Notes under the pieces: model-generated
What the model was told of the DNA's origin: nothing
The model's database searches: none
What the model saw: only the letters and a program-made list of their open reading frames with translations
Made by a program: the position numbers and the translations under genes
NCBI GenBank assembly: GCA_023213395.1
Contig: CM041465.1
Location: forward strand, 202,251,741-202,315,740
Direction: 5' to 3'
DNA length: 64,000 nt
DNA from: Cycas panzhihuaensis
Lineage: Eukaryota; Cycadophyta
In this document: positions 32,622 to 44,530 of the stretch, in pieces
Position numbering within the stretch: position 1 is the first letter of the stretch
Layout: each line of letters opens with the position of its first letter

Positions 32622-34799
32622 GGTCATAGCTAACAGTCATTACAAGAGAGACGTTATTGGAAAAGTGTTTATTATAATTTATTTACAGAGAGAATGTAGT
32701 TGTAACGAGGGTATAGTAGTGGAAAGGCACAATCAAAATAGTCGTAGATGTATAGACGTTAAGTGTGGCATAGATCGAGCCCCCATTGATTATTTAAGGA
32801 CAGACATAGATCATCATGTAGAAATACATGCAGACGCATTTCAATTCATTGCAAAGGATAGAACTCACATAGAGATTACAGTATATAGGCTTGCCATGGA
32901 TAATACAACTTTCATATTAAGATTCATTTATCATTTGTTATTGTTGATACAGTTTATGCACCACATTGTATATTTTGCAAATTCCCATTACTTTATATTT
33001 ATTGCCCATGTTTGATTAAATATATTTGATTTCCTGCCCTTTATACTTTTTTTTATCAATATATTTTAATTACTTTTTGGAAATAGTCGATTGAAATATA
33101 TTTATCACCATTTTAATAAAATCATGGATGGAAATAAGATTTATCAATGTTACCCATATTGATATATCAAATCGCATATGGAGGTTGCTTATGAAGATAT
33201 CATATGAATCCACTTTGCTCATTTCAGTATATTGGTTAAATTTACTTTTGCGTAATGAATAAAGTCAATTACCATTGATATATCAATATTGCCTTTGATA
33301 TATTTGACATAGTGGATTATTTTTTGCCCTTTGAATTAAATCACGTTGTTTTGGTTCAAGTGGGTACATTACTGTAAGTAGCATAAATATATTGAGTATG
33401 GATTTTGTGTCAATATAATGGTGAAGTGAGAATTGGGCTTTCTTTATTATTATAATCTATTGCGCACTTAGATTATTATGTATGGCTCCTTTATTAGATG
33501 TTGGAGGCATGTATAAGGTAGTGATTTAATGGTGAAGTGTGTGAGGCATGTATAGGGCATTGATATGGGGTGATAGTATGCTTATAGAATTGCATGCGAG
33601 TGTTGGCGAGTTGTTAATAACAGTGAATTATCATTGATCAATAAGAGGGTGAGATTAATAAGCAAAGGCATATTGGGAGTGTTTAATGGGCGAGCTATCA
33701 AGGTCAGTGTATTTTCATTTATTGATAGAAAGGCTAGAATGGGTGTGCATTGTATGGAGATACTAAGCTGCAGAGCGATCAAACATTGTGTTATGGTAAT
33801 TGATCATCGCACATGATTATAAAAGGTATGATTTATTCATTATAAAGTGGTATTTTTTAATTCAATATATATATCAGTATTTTTACATCAAATATATGAG
33901 GTGAAAGAGTTCAAAATTGTTATTTATTAGCCTGTTTGTATAAGTGGTTATCAGTTCGTGGTGGACCGTTATAGTTTGGGTGGTTAAATTGATGTTAGCA
34001 TGAGGTTTGCAGCTTATTAGATGTTGGTTCAATATTTGTGCATATTTGAATAAGTCTGATGTAGATTCACTTGTGTGTTTTAAAACTGACGTGTGAATAG
34101 AAAGTGTATGATGAAAAGTATTAAAATTAGTTCTACCTTTGTTATGGTATAAAATGGGAGTTGATTATCCCTTGTATCCCTCATTAGATTATGTTATAGA
34201 TGTAGAATGGCACCATGATATAGATATGGAGGTATTTGGTGCATGGTAAGAGTTTACTTCCCATGTGTTTTTAGTAGAAGCTATTACGACAACCATTTTA
34301 TGAGGTGCCTCCTAAGGTTGTTTGTGGTGGTGCCCTCGTATTATGTTGGACCAGTAAAAAAACTTCTATTCGATATTGAGGTGTATTAGATTACAAACAT
34401 CTTAGACGAAGATTACAGAAGTAGGATTTCAAGAGTTTGAAGTGTATGGGATTTAAAATAAAACTTACAAATAGTGTGATCTATAAGGGGAAAGCATTAT
34501 GATTAGTCTAGATGTCAATTAGAAAACTTTATAGCGTATCATGTTGAGTGTCATCTAAATACAGGTTTTATCCTTCATTTCTTCCCTTTTCGAGCTGTTT
34601 GTACTTAACATTATGTTTGAAACATAAGCTAGACCTAGTAGGAGAGATGATGAGGAGTTGTTGCAAGAATAGGCATAGATTGCAACCCTATATTTCATTG
34701 TAGACTAGAAGGACCATTGAGGACTCTAATATGATGATTAAAGACTTAGAAGATGATTGAAGAATAAGGATCAGCATGCCAATCAAACTTATGATAGAT
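32622..34799 (+). other. Unrecognised middle of Copia B
   Basis: Where gag, protease and integrase should lie, no Copia motif is visible. One open stretch begins near 32665 and runs 116 codons (part reads IDVKCGIDRAPIDYLRT) but matches nothing I know. It may be extremely decayed pol, a captured sequence or a further old insertion. Confidence 0.4.
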
Positions 34800-35420
34800 A
34801 CCAACGATTCCGGTGAGTGAAGAGTCACAATGGAGAGTTGTAAGATGAGTGATATATGTGGGATTTGGCTCCCTTATCTCCCTTAAAGAGCTTGGTCAGT
34901 TTGCAAGTTGGTAAAACTTGTTACGCAAGATTAGAAAGAATGAATTAATTATGAGGAGATATTTGCACTAGTCTCTATGTTGTTTATTGATCTAATTGAT
35001 CCTTACTTTCATAGCTACATATAATTGGGAGTCACATCATGTCATCATTCCTCAATGAAGACTTAAAGAGGAGATTCACATGGCTCAAGAGGCTTAGGAT
35101 CAACCTCTTGGTTTAGTGAAGGAAAAAGATTAAGTTCTATGGACTAAGTGTCAATGCGAGAGAGGAGTTGTATGGTTGCAAGCATTGTTAGAGAGTTTCC
35201 AAAGAATCATGCACATACAAGACATGGTACCATTATATCTTAGAGAAAATCAGTAAGGGAATATGCAAGTTGAGTTTTTTCCAAGTGAAAATCAACTTGA
35301 GGACGTGTTTACCAAGCTCTTACTAAAGATCACTTTATCAATGTTCATGTAAATTTGGGAGATTCTGCGAGGTTATCCTTGAGGCATGATTTATCGATAA
35401 GGATAAAGCGATAGACAAGT
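34800..35420 (+). pseudogene. Copia B RT and RNase H fragments
   Basis: Frameshifted pieces in order: GFGSLISLKELGQFASW (about 34860), INYEEIFALVSM (about 34945), NEDLKEEIHMAQ (about 35055), then a jump over the YVDD region to the pol tail ENQLEDVFTKLLLKITL (about 35288), the ADxFTKxL end motif of Copia RNase H. The middle of RT is deleted. Confidence 0.75.
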
Positions 35421-35454
35421 CCCTGGGAAGACTTTGAGACCCCATATTTACATT

Positions 35455-35463
35455 AAGAGGGGA
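35455..35463 (+). other. Copia B polypurine tract
   Basis: AAGAGGGGA directly precedes the LTR at 35464. Confidence 0.75.
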
Positions 35464-35795
35464 TGTTAAAGTGGTCTTATAACCAGTTACTGACTAATGT
35501 GAAAATAAAAAAATGTTATGCGAATAATATTGATGTAATATCCTAATATTATGAGTCGACGGATGTAAACTCAATATTAATTATTTGAAGCACTTACGAT
35601 CTATAAATATAGATCAAAGTTCATCGTAATATAACATCCATGTTTGTTAAAAATATAATAATATATTCTAAGGTGGATTTTTTTCGAAAGGGTTCCCACA
35701 TCAAATATGTTTGTCCTATGTTCTTATTCTGTTTGAGTCTTTTATGTACATAAATGATCTTGGCATCCTGTTTGCATATTTAGTGTTTTCTAACA
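35464..35795 (+). repeat. Copia B 3' LTR
   Basis: 332 bp, TGTTAAAGTGG... to ...TTTTCTAACA, partner of 24827-25158. Confidence 0.9.
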
Positions 35796-37878
35796 AAAAA
35801 GGGCAACAAATACAACTAATAAACAACAAGATAATTACTTGTGGTTGAACATAACAAGTCAACACTACATAGAGCAGTCATGTTCATGGACTACCATGCC
35901 ATCACCATGCCAAGAGAAAAGTCACCATGCTTGAAGAGTCTGCTCAGACAGAGCCATAAAGTTAACACACAGATACTACCGTGATGCTTGCATAGAAAAT
36001 AAAGATGTAGCCATAAATATACAAATGTAGTATTGAATCATCAAATCCTATATGACCCTACATGAATTTTTATAAACAAATTTTCATCAAGATAAAAATA
36101 ATTATAGATAATTTTTTGAATTTAATGGAATTTGATAGTCATTTTAAATCTGTGGATATGAAATAATATTAAATGGATCATAATTTTTTTGTATTTACAA
36201 AAATAAAATAAGTTATATTTGATAATTTTTTTATTCTGTAAAGCCCCTTTGATTTTTAGCAGACAGTCATATGGTAAATCAACGTGATTAATAACCCTAG
36301 TCGAAAGGGGCTTAACCTATTTTCTTAAGCTCTGTATATTTTTTTATGACATATTAATAGTTTTTCAATCATAACGTTTTACTAGAGTATCCATTTTTCA
36401 TCCCATCAATTGTATTCGAAAGAAAAATTAAAGACAGTCAAAATGAGTGGTCACAAGGCATATTTTAGAGATTAGAAGGCAAAGATATTAATAGGTAAAG
36501 TTGATTAAAGTACTTTTAACCTCATAAAATATATATTTTATAATATTTTTTAAAATAATTTTTACATATTAAGAGGTTTTCAAAAGTTCTAAATATGGTG
36601 ATGATATTATTGTTGATAGATAGAGAAAAAAAGAAGAAGTTTACTTTAAAATATAGACATTTAAGGTTCATTTATAATAATTGAAGGCTCAAATTTAATG
36701 AAAATATATGATGTGGAAACATATTTGATGTGATATTAATGTTTGTATTTTTTTAACATATGTTATATATGTTTAAATCCCCCTTAGAAATTTATACATT
36801 TAATAAAATGAAGAGCTCCACTTATCAAATGTTGATTTTCACTTATTTATTTAATACCTATTTTAAATGATCATGCTTGTTTGATGATTGATGACACTAC
36901 TTGATATTTGATAAAAGCTCGGATTGTTTGTCTGATGGAGAGATAAGTAGTTGTGATGATTGAAATTTCTATTTGTTTATAAGATCAGGAGAAATGAGGA
37001 GAAGTCTTATATATGTTAATTGCTTGGTACTAAATTCAGTTATTGAGGATATCTAATTGATATATGATAAGCATTTGTTAGTAAAAAAATTGACTCATTA
37101 TGTATAACAAGAGAGATGTCTTGACTAGGTAGTACGCTCTGTTTCTAGAGTTAACATGTTTTGATGGTTGATATAATATTGATGACTTATTAATAGTCGT
37201 GAAAATAAAGTTGCAAGTGTGTAGAAGTGTTAATGAAGGAAGCACACAAATTATTTGCTCATATACAAGAAGCAAGATGAATGATGCTACTCTTGTATAA
37301 TATACAGATTATGTTGTTAATCTCATATACTATAGGTGCAAGATTTTATACTGCCATTATTTATCGATGAACGACATACAAGAAGCACATCTTATAGAAC
37401 TAGCGATTACAGTTGCTGGTTACCTATGTATTTTAGTAGATGGTTGTTGTTTTATATACGTATTAGTAATTTTGATTTATAAGATTATTTAAATAACTGA
37501 TTGATAAAATTGATGTTTAATTGTAGCTTCATAAGTGAAGATATAAAGACGTTCAGTAAAACACTTCATATAAATATGACAGTGAGAGTTATATATATTG
37601 GTCAATGTTTGATGAATAATGGATGATGGTTATACAGGTATTTTATAGATTGGTTGTTCATAGTTGGCCGTTGATAATTAAAGATGACTATAAGTTGATT
37701 ACAAGTTAATACTTGTATGAAACAAGCATCATGTTAATAAATTTATAGATTATAGATTCATACAACATAATATAACTTGATACAGATTTAGATATAGGTT
37801 ACAGGTTCCAATAACACATGAAGATTGAAGACCAAGGGTTAAATTGAAGATATGAAAATATTAAATATTAAGGGAAAG
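35796..37878 (+). other. Element C internal region, right part, no coding signal
   Basis: AT-rich, all frames closed. It ends in AATATTAAGGGAAAG, a plausible polypurine tract before the LTR at 37879. The reverse-strand open stretch at 37078-37275 shows no motif. Confidence 0.45.
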
Positions 37879-38399
37879 TATTGAAATATATGATTATTTA
37901 AATATTTAATGTTTAATGTCAATTATAGTAGACACATAAATTTTCACTTACAAAATACATTAAGAGATTTGATATGCATATTTATCCAAGTAAATATCAT
38001 ATTGGATAATAACACAATTCAAGATATTATAGGCTATTCATGAGGTGATATATTCTATAAATATATACATATATCACTTGAGAACTTGATAGAAGAATGA
38101 CTCATTTGAAGATGTAGTTATTTTAATATCTAAAGAGAGGTTCTCAACTCTAACTTTCTCACATGGTTATTTTTACACTAGGTTTTTCATGTATAAATAT
38201 ATTGTCTGTCTTATAGTGCATGTTTATGATATTTATACTTTATATTTCATGCATATTATTTAATATATCCATCTTACATATATGATTTGTGTATATTCCT
38301 CATGATATGATTCGTTTATTATATATGTTTGATATACTTTTGTTGTATATAATAAATATATCAATATATGATATCAAAGTTAAATTCTAAATTCTAACA
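37879..38399 (+). repeat. LTR C, second copy
   Basis: TATTGAAATATATG... to ...AATTCTAACA. Clearly the same family as 22428-22952 and 55081-55603 over its whole length, roughly 80% identical to the first by eye. Confidence 0.82.
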
Positions 38400-38518
38400 A
38401 GCTGGATGACATCATGATGCATAACTCTTAAGAATAACTTAAGTGATCCTAGTTAGGTTATTCTAGTTAAAAGAACCCTACGAGAACATTATAGATAAAA
38501 CATTAATATTTAGCACCA
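38400..38518. other. Junction between LTR C and the Copia D polypurine tract
   Basis: 119 bases with no assignment. This is where Copia D's 3' LTR would be expected if nothing had been inserted. Confidence 0.4.
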
Positions 38519-38541
38519 CCCCCCCCCCCCCCCCAACCCCC
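38519..38541 (-). other. C16 run, probable Copia D polypurine tract
   Basis: On the plus strand 16 Cs (38519-38534), AA, then five Cs and TTT. On the minus strand this is AAAGGGGG, TT and a G16 run just downstream of the Copia D RNase H end, the expected place for a polypurine tract. The run length itself may be slippage. Confidence 0.6.
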
Positions 38542-41500
38542 TTTAATATTTTATCCTTTGTCTTTAATTCCTAAATGCTCCCTAAAGTACTAAAATTTAT
38601 CCTTTGTTAGAGACTTTGTAAAAATATCTACCAATTGGTTCTCACTACTATAGTATTGAAGATCTATTTCTTTATTTTAAACTTTTTTCTTAATAAAATA
38701 TTGGTGGACTTCTATGTGCTTTGTTCTAATATGGAAAATAAAATTTCTTGTCATCTTGATGATACTCTAATTATCATAAAAGATTGGAGTACTATATGTA
38801 TACTCAGGGTTCAAATCCTTCAATAGTTATTTTAGCTAAATTGCTTCACATATTGTACTTATTTCTCTCTTGTATTATGCTTATGCGGATGACAGAACTA
38901 CAATGGGCTATTTTTTGCTACTCTAGGAAATAAAGTTGAACCTAGATTAAAACAATACCTAAAAGTGGACTTTCTTTCTTATCACACTCTTGCCTAGCCT
39001 GAATCACAATACCCAATCAACTTGCCTTTGACAACCTATAATTTAGTCCTAGGCCCAAAGTGCCCTTAACGTATTTTACGATGTGTTTTACTGTATTCCC
39101 ATGCGATGTTTTGGGTTTGCTGATATACTTGGAGATTATTCCATCAGAGAATAAAATATCATGTCTAAGAGTTATTAGGCAAATAAGGCCCATGACCAAT
39201 TATTAATAAAGGGTTTCACTTACCACCTTGTTTTTATCATCAATCGTTAAGACACAACCTATCTCCACAGGAGTTATACATACCCTGCATTCTTCTATAT
39301 TGATTCTTTTTTAAAAGATTTCCAGAATATTTTGCATATGAAATAAATATAGCATCTTTCATATGATTTATTTTAATTCCCAAATAGTATGGAGAGGCCC
39401 CATGCGTGTCATCTCAAATTTATCCTCCATTTGTTGTTTTACCCATGTGATCATTACCTATAATAATCATATCAACAATATATACTACTATAATGGTGAA
39501 TAGACCATTTTCTTTGCTTTTTTAAGTATAAACTTAGATTTGACTCATGTCGAATGAAGCCATTTTTTCTAAGATAAGAGTCTAATTTGTCCTACTAGGC
39601 ATATGGTGCCTATTTTAAGCCATATGGAGTTTTTTTAAACCTGTATACAAGATGCTCCACTTATTTTTTTACAAAACTTGAAGATTATTCTATTTATAGT
39701 TTTTCTAATAGATCTTCATTTAGGAAGGTACTTTTAATATCAAGTTGTATGATTTTCCAATCATATTGAGATTCCATGGCTATAAAAGTGTGGATTATTA
39801 TTATTTTTACAATTGGTGCAAATATTCTTTTGTAATTAATCCTTATACTTTGAGTATATTCTTTTGTTACTAGGAGAGGTTTAAACTTTTAAATATTTCC
39901 ATTAGGCCTTTCTTTGATATTAAAGACCTACTATGCGTTTCCCTTTAGGAAGGGACATTAATTTTTATGTTTTGTTTAGTTTTGTTTTATGGTAAGTAAA
40001 ATTTTCTCCATTTTGGAGGCTCTATAATGCTTGTTAAGGCTTGTTGCTTTCTAAGCATTGCTCAATGCTCTAAAGTTTCTCGCTTTGAATCTTCTAATTT
40101 CTTTAAATACCATTTGGTCAACCTTTTTCCTATTTGAATGTTTTCCCTTTGTTGTTCACCCAACTCTTGAGGTACTACCATGGGATACCTTCTACTTGGA
40201 ATACTAATGATTGTTAAAAGTTGCCTCTTGGTTAGTAGTAATTTCTTCTTGAATTATTTTTCTTTTTGGAGAGCCTTTCTATTTGCCTTCCCTTAATGCC
40301 TCATCAAAATTGACATCCCTACTGATGTAGATTTTATTTGTCCTTAGCTCCATACATCTATAATCCCTAGACTTATTACTATATCCAACTAGAATATACT
40401 TGATGCTCTTATCATCTAATTTTGATCTCTTCTAGTCTAGAATATGAACATATGTAGTATAGCCAAAAACTCTAAGATAACTCACACTAGACTTTCTCCC
40501 TAACCAATCCTCTTCAAGAGTGAGTCTGTCAAGCACTCTTATGGGTCTTCTATTTATAAGATACACAATAATATAAACTACTTTAGCCAAGTAGACATTT
40601 GATACTCCTTCTTCTTTTAACATGCATCTAGCCATTTTTGTTATTGATCGGTCCTTTCTTTCAACTACTCCATAAGACTATGGAGTGTATTTATAATAAG
40701 TTTCATGTGGATGCCATGTGCTTTGCAATATTTGTAAAAAGCATTTAAAGTATACTCTCCTCCTCTGTATGTCCTAAGTATTTTTAAGATTTTGGCCACT
40801 TTCTACCTCAACAAGAGCTTTAAATTCTTTGAAAATATTAAAGACATGATTTATTTGTAATAAATTACACCCAAGTCTTTCTTCTAAAATCATCTATGAA
40901 GGTGAAAAAATACATGATTCTATTAATAGATTTAGGGAAATAGGTCCACATAAGTCACTATGGACCAATTCTAGTTTCTCTAAGCCTTCTAAATGGTTTT
41001 CTGAAATTGAGATCTATGTTGTTTTCCTAACATACATCCTTTATATACAATTGTTTTTAAAGAAATGTTCAACAGTCCATCAACCGTATTAAAAATTTTT
41101 AATATTTCTAACCTATCATTTGTAATGTGTCTATACTGAGAATGCCAAATTTTGTTATTTTACATACTAAAAAAGACTGGACCGCGAGTGTATAGACTAA
41201 CTTATAAAGCTTATTTGTCTCTATCCCTTCTACAATTGCAACACCATTTTATTTTTTATCACAAATAAAACATTTGTCTTTATAAAAAATAACATAAATT
41301 TCTTTCTTCTTTGTCTGCTAAGATACAGACAAAAGAATTTTCTTTAGACTTGGGATAAAAAGAACATTGCCTATCTTCTTTACTTCATTTTAAATTTTGA
41401 TTGTAATTACTCATTCTCCTTCAATGCTCAGAGTATAGTCATCCCCAAGTTTGAATGAGTCACTCAAAAGATGAGGATGAAGAGGTTCAAACCATTTTTT

Positions 41501-42700
41501 TCTTGAAATCATGTAATGTGAAGCTTCAAAGTTGTTAAATCAAACTTGATTAGACTAGATACTTGATGTTAAAGTTATGATAAAAATGTCTCTTCTTCTT
41601 CTTCTTCTTCTTCTTCTTCTATTTCATCTTCCTTATTATAATTCCCTTAAGATCATTTTCCTTGAGCAAACATTAGATCTCCTTTGGTGGCAATCTTTGG
41701 AAAAATATCCTAGTTATCTGCAATAATAACAGATTCTAGAATCTTTAAGTCTAACTCCTAAGTATGTTGCTCTTCCACTCAAACGACTCTTGAACTGTCC
41801 TCTACCTTCGATCATGAGTCTAGTGGCAAAGGCTTCTTCAATCTTACCTTCTTCATATCTTTCATTTCTTTGTTCTTGTTATAGTAGATGTCCACACAAA
41901 GTATCAAATGGAATACTCCATGCTTATCTGCCTATAGTGAGTGTGTTAACAAAATTATCAAAAGATTTAAGCAATTTATTAAGAACAAGTTGAACTAGTT
42001 CTATACTAGAAATAGGCTCACTAACATAGATTAGACGCTCTTTAACTTCTACAATTTTGGCAATAAAATTTGATATTGACTCTGTTTCTTTCAATTGTAA
42101 GTGGTATAATTATTCTTTTAAGAAGACTATTAAATGGTATAATTAAATGTCCTCACATATGTCATTTTGAAGGTTGCTTGTATAGAATGGTAAGGCATCT
42201 TAAGCTTTAACATTGCCCTTAATTTGTACCCTTTTAAATTCTTCTGTATGCTAGCTTATTGAATTTTTGCCTTCAAAATATGAACTAATTGTACAAGGTA
42301 TGGATTTCTCTAGTTGTATTTTGTTTGTTTTCTAAAGGCATTGATGTACTCATCCGATTCTGTGAATCTCTGATGTTCCTATCTCTATGTCAATGCCCAT
42401 ATGTATGATGGTCCTTTAATATATTCTATAGCAATGTTCAATTGATCCTTAGCATTTGTGATGTTAAAGATTTTGAATATAATTTTATCCTTTGTTATCT
42501 ATTCATCAATACACACAATAGACTAGGATTGAAATCCTTATATCTTTCATAATTCTATTTTAAATCCTATGGTATTACCACTTAAAATTTATAGAATATG
42601 TGTGGTCTTCTTAAATTTGTGGTCATATTTTTTTAAATTCAGTTGTTTACATCTCCAAAATCATAAATATTTGATAATTCCCTTGAATTGACCAACCTAA
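38542..42700 (-). pseudogene. Copia D gag-pol, heavily decayed
   Basis: Read right to left. Gag: KETESISNFIAKIVEVKERL (about 42100-42040) and EEGKIEEAFATRLMIEGRGQ (about 41860-41800), then knuckle ICYYCR-LGYFSKDC near 41740-41700 with one stop. Integrase tail: ARCMLKEEGVSN and SYLRVFGYTTYVHI (40635-40432). RT: at 39471-39482 the catalytic box reads YIVD where YVDD is expected, so the first metal-binding Asp is lost; SKPKTSHGNTVKHIVKYVKG (39199-39017) lies in the RNase H linker. Stops are very frequent. Confidence 0.85.
41587..41620 (+). repeat. (TTC)n microsatellite
   Basis: About ten TTC units, inside the Copia D gag-protease linker, where it would encode a Lys/Glu-rich run on the minus strand. 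Confidence 0.9.
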
Positions 42701-42712
42701 GTTTTGATGCCA
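42701..42712 (-). other. Copia D primer-binding site
   Basis: On the minus strand TGGCATCAAAAC, close to TGGTATCAGAGC, two bases from the LTR at 42715. Confidence 0.7.
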
Positions 42713-42714
42713 CT

Positions 42715-42999
42715 TGCGATGATTCCAAAATTAAAATGGAAAGAAAAATCATGAATTATATTAGAAAATTATAACAAAAACATCTTCGGCCCTAAAGGTG
42801 CTCAAAAGAATAAATTTCAAATCAAAATAAACTCATAATCCTAAACCCTAATGGAGAAATCTTTATATAGTGGCTTGTTTATATTATTTTAACCTTCTTT
42901 AATCCCATTTAAAATCATATTTTCTTAGATTGTGATTTATTTTAATCTTTTATAATGCTATTTAAAGCTAATATTTTCTTGGATTATAAAAATACAATA
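42715..42999 (-). repeat. Copia D 5' LTR (right copy)
   Basis: TGCGATGATTCC... to ...AATACAATA; shorter than its partner at 19400-20018 by an internal gap. Followed by GAATA. Confidence 0.75.
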
Positions 43000-43004
43000 G
43001 AATA
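43000..43004 (+). repeat. TSD of Copia D, right
   Basis: GAATA, identical to 19395-19399. Confidence 0.7.
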
Positions 43005-43037
43005 GATGCCATAATTATGCCATATATAATTCTAAAA

Positions 43038-43101
43038 GAGGCATACCCCTACGTACAAATGGCATAAGAGAGGCATACTCCTACGTACAAATGGCATAAT
43101 A
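43038..43101 (+). repeat. 32-bp tandem duplication
   Basis: Two adjacent units starting GAGGCATAC and containing CCTACGTACAAATGGCATAA, nearly identical, suggesting recent slippage. Confidence 0.85.
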
Positions 43102-43109
43102 TAGCATAA

Positions 43110-43420
43110 CATACATACAAGAAAGATATCATCATGAGACAGTAGATTTATATGTGGAAAACCTGAGATGGGAAGAGCCACAAGATAAGGGTGGAGATTT
43201 GCTTTCTCTCACTTAATTATTCAAATGACACATATACATACTTATAGATCCATCACTGCATGCATTAACCAATAATTTTATGTTGATACATTAATTAATC
43301 AACTCATGTATAAAAACATTTCACATCAACCAATAACAACTTGACGACTAATTAAATATTACATAAGCTTTTGTGTAATTTAATATTTGAGAACTCTAAT
43401 TTAATGTTTAATTTGTGGAA
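43110..43420 (-). repeat. Repeat I, left copy (possible LTR)
   Basis: ATACAAGAAAGATATCATCATGAGA and the following 300 bases match 55965-56245 in the same direction with moderate divergence. The right copy starts next to a reverse primer site, so this may be the matching 3' LTR of a minus-strand element whose interior now holds Gypsy H. The left end here is not defined. Confidence 0.55.
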
Positions 43421-43720
43421 TTATTCAAATATCCTCATCTTCATGTTGTATTTTCACATTGTATTACTTACTCATCATGTAGCTTGTATCACCTATAAAT
43501 ATTAATTATCAAACTTATTTTTATTGCTTATTCTCTTATAAGAAAATGTCATTAACATCTCATATATCATATCTTATTTCACCACCTATAAATTCACCAA
43601 TCCAGTGTGACTCGTAACTCATCACAATATATGAAGTTTTTTTATGATAACTTCATATTTTCTACTTATAAAATAAACACATCCATCTCATTAACAAACC
43701 AAATTCACTAATGTCTATAT
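43421..43720. other. AT-rich sequence, no gene
   Basis: No coding signal. It directly adjoins the Gypsy H target site; its continuation is at 54824. Confidence 0.5.
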
Positions 43721-43725
43721 AAGAC
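43721..43725 (+). repeat. TSD of Gypsy H, left
   Basis: AAGAC, identical to 54819-54823. Confidence 0.85.
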
Positions 43726-44345
43726 TGAAGCAATCTAAATCTACTTTTATCACGCTTTTTCTCAAAAATACAAAAATACAATAACTAGATGTTATTCAAT
43801 AGGAAAATGAATAAGGAATAGGAATTACAGAATCCATAGAAGTAAATAATAATCTTTATTATCAAATAATACTAAAAATAGAGCAAAATTACATCAAAAA
43901 TATCAATCTTTCCTAAAGAAGTAAGCTTCCCTCTTCAAGGCAAGGAACCCTCCAAACTGCAGCCCCTAAATGGGTGAGCTAATTATAGCCCCAAAATAAA
44001 AAATATATAACTAAAAGAATCTCTAAAGATGATTTAGGATGCAGCTCAAACTTCCTATTTATAGTGATCAAAATACTTTATATAGAAGCCGACCAAACTA
44101 GGTGATATTCTTTTTAATATTTCTCAAATAGAAGTTGGCCAAATTAGGTGATATTTTCTTTAATACTACTCAAATAGAAGTCAGTCAAACTAGGTGATAT
44201 TCTTCTTAATACTGCTCCAAATAAAGGTCAACCAAAAGATGAAGTATTTCTCTTGACACACCAATGCTAAAACCAGCCTAACAAGCAAGCATCAATCCTT
44301 TCTAGGGCTTAGATCACTTGAATGGAAATTCTTAAGAATATCATA
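43726..44345 (-). repeat. Gypsy H 3' LTR (left)
   Basis: 620 bp, TGAAGCAATCTAAATC... to ...AAGAATATCATA. It contains four units of a 46-bp tandem repeat starting at 44085, 44131, 44177 and 44224 (core GAAG, then CCAAACTAGGTGATATT-like). Confidence 0.9.
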
Positions 44346-44358
44346 AGTCCCTCCCCTT
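44346..44358 (-). other. Gypsy H polypurine tract
   Basis: On the minus strand AAGGGGAGGGACT directly before the LTR. Confidence 0.85.
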
Positions 44359-44365
44359 CAAAAAA

Positions 44366-44530
44366 TGCTTTGCCCTCAAAGCATTGGTAAAGGCCCATTT
44401 TTTTGCATCCATTCTTTAGACTTCCACATTATATCTTCAAGCTCTAATGTCTTCCATTTGATGAGATATTCTTTTATTATCCTAGAATGTAAATTTTTAT
44501 CCCCGGTCTTCAGTATTCCCTCAAGTTCCA
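44366..44530 (-). pseudogene. Gypsy H chromodomain
   Basis: Minus strand reads KNLHSRIIKEYLIKWKTLE then LEDIMWKS, the EYLIKWK / aromatic-ED-W pattern of integrase-fused chromodomains that bind methylated histone H3. A stop follows at PLPML and again after GQSIF. Confidence 0.8.

Larger units (their letters stand above)
24827..35795 (+). mobile_element. Copia B, carrying nested Copia A
   Basis: LTRs of equal length (332 bp) at 24827-25158 and 35464-35795, roughly 85-88% identical by eye, primer site at 25159 and polypurine tract at 35455-35463. Its pol C-terminal half is recognisable at 34800-35420. The 6.9-kb Copia A sits 550 bases downstream of the 5' LTR. Without A, B is about 4 kb, and nearly 2 kb of that (32622-34560) shows no Copia motif. 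Confidence 0.88.
22428..38399 (+). mobile_element. LTR element C, non-coding, carrying nested Copia B and A
   Basis: A 525-bp LTR at 22428-22952 is followed at once by a primer site (TGGTATCATAGC at 22953). A related LTR at 37879-38399 is preceded by a purine tract (AGGGAAAG). The remaining internal sequence (22953-24826 plus 35796-37878, about 4 kb) has no recognisable coding capacity, as in large retrotransposon derivatives that depend on other elements. The flanking five bases (GGCCA, AGCTG) do not match, so these may be LTRs of two different copies. Confidence 0.5.
19400..42999 (-). mobile_element. Outer Copia D, minus strand, split by nested insertions
   Basis: LTR copies at 19400-20018 and 42715-42999 share direction, start and end and are flanked by GAATA on both outer sides. 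A minus-strand Copia gag-pol (38540-42700) and tRNA-Met-type primer site adjoin the right LTR, making it the 5' LTR. About 18.5 kb of other elements lie between its polypurine tract and its 3' LTR. LTR identity over the first 145 bases is about 83% by eye. The single-element reading is inference: a Gypsy remnant directly beside the left LTR makes recombination between elements an alternative. Confidence 0.65.

Noticed and set aside
32665-33015. 116-codon open stretch as a possible captured host gene
   Set aside because: Begins at a non-ATG codon, no recognised domain; kept only as part of an unexplained segment.
38369-38379. TGATATCAAAG after the inner part of LTR C considered as a primer site
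   Set aside because: The same words occur inside all three C copies, and the solo copy with TSD shows the LTR continues about 30 bases further.
43035-43105. Direct repeats considered as a CRISPR-like array
   Set aside because: Only two adjacent 32-bp units without spacers; simple tandem duplication in a plant genome.
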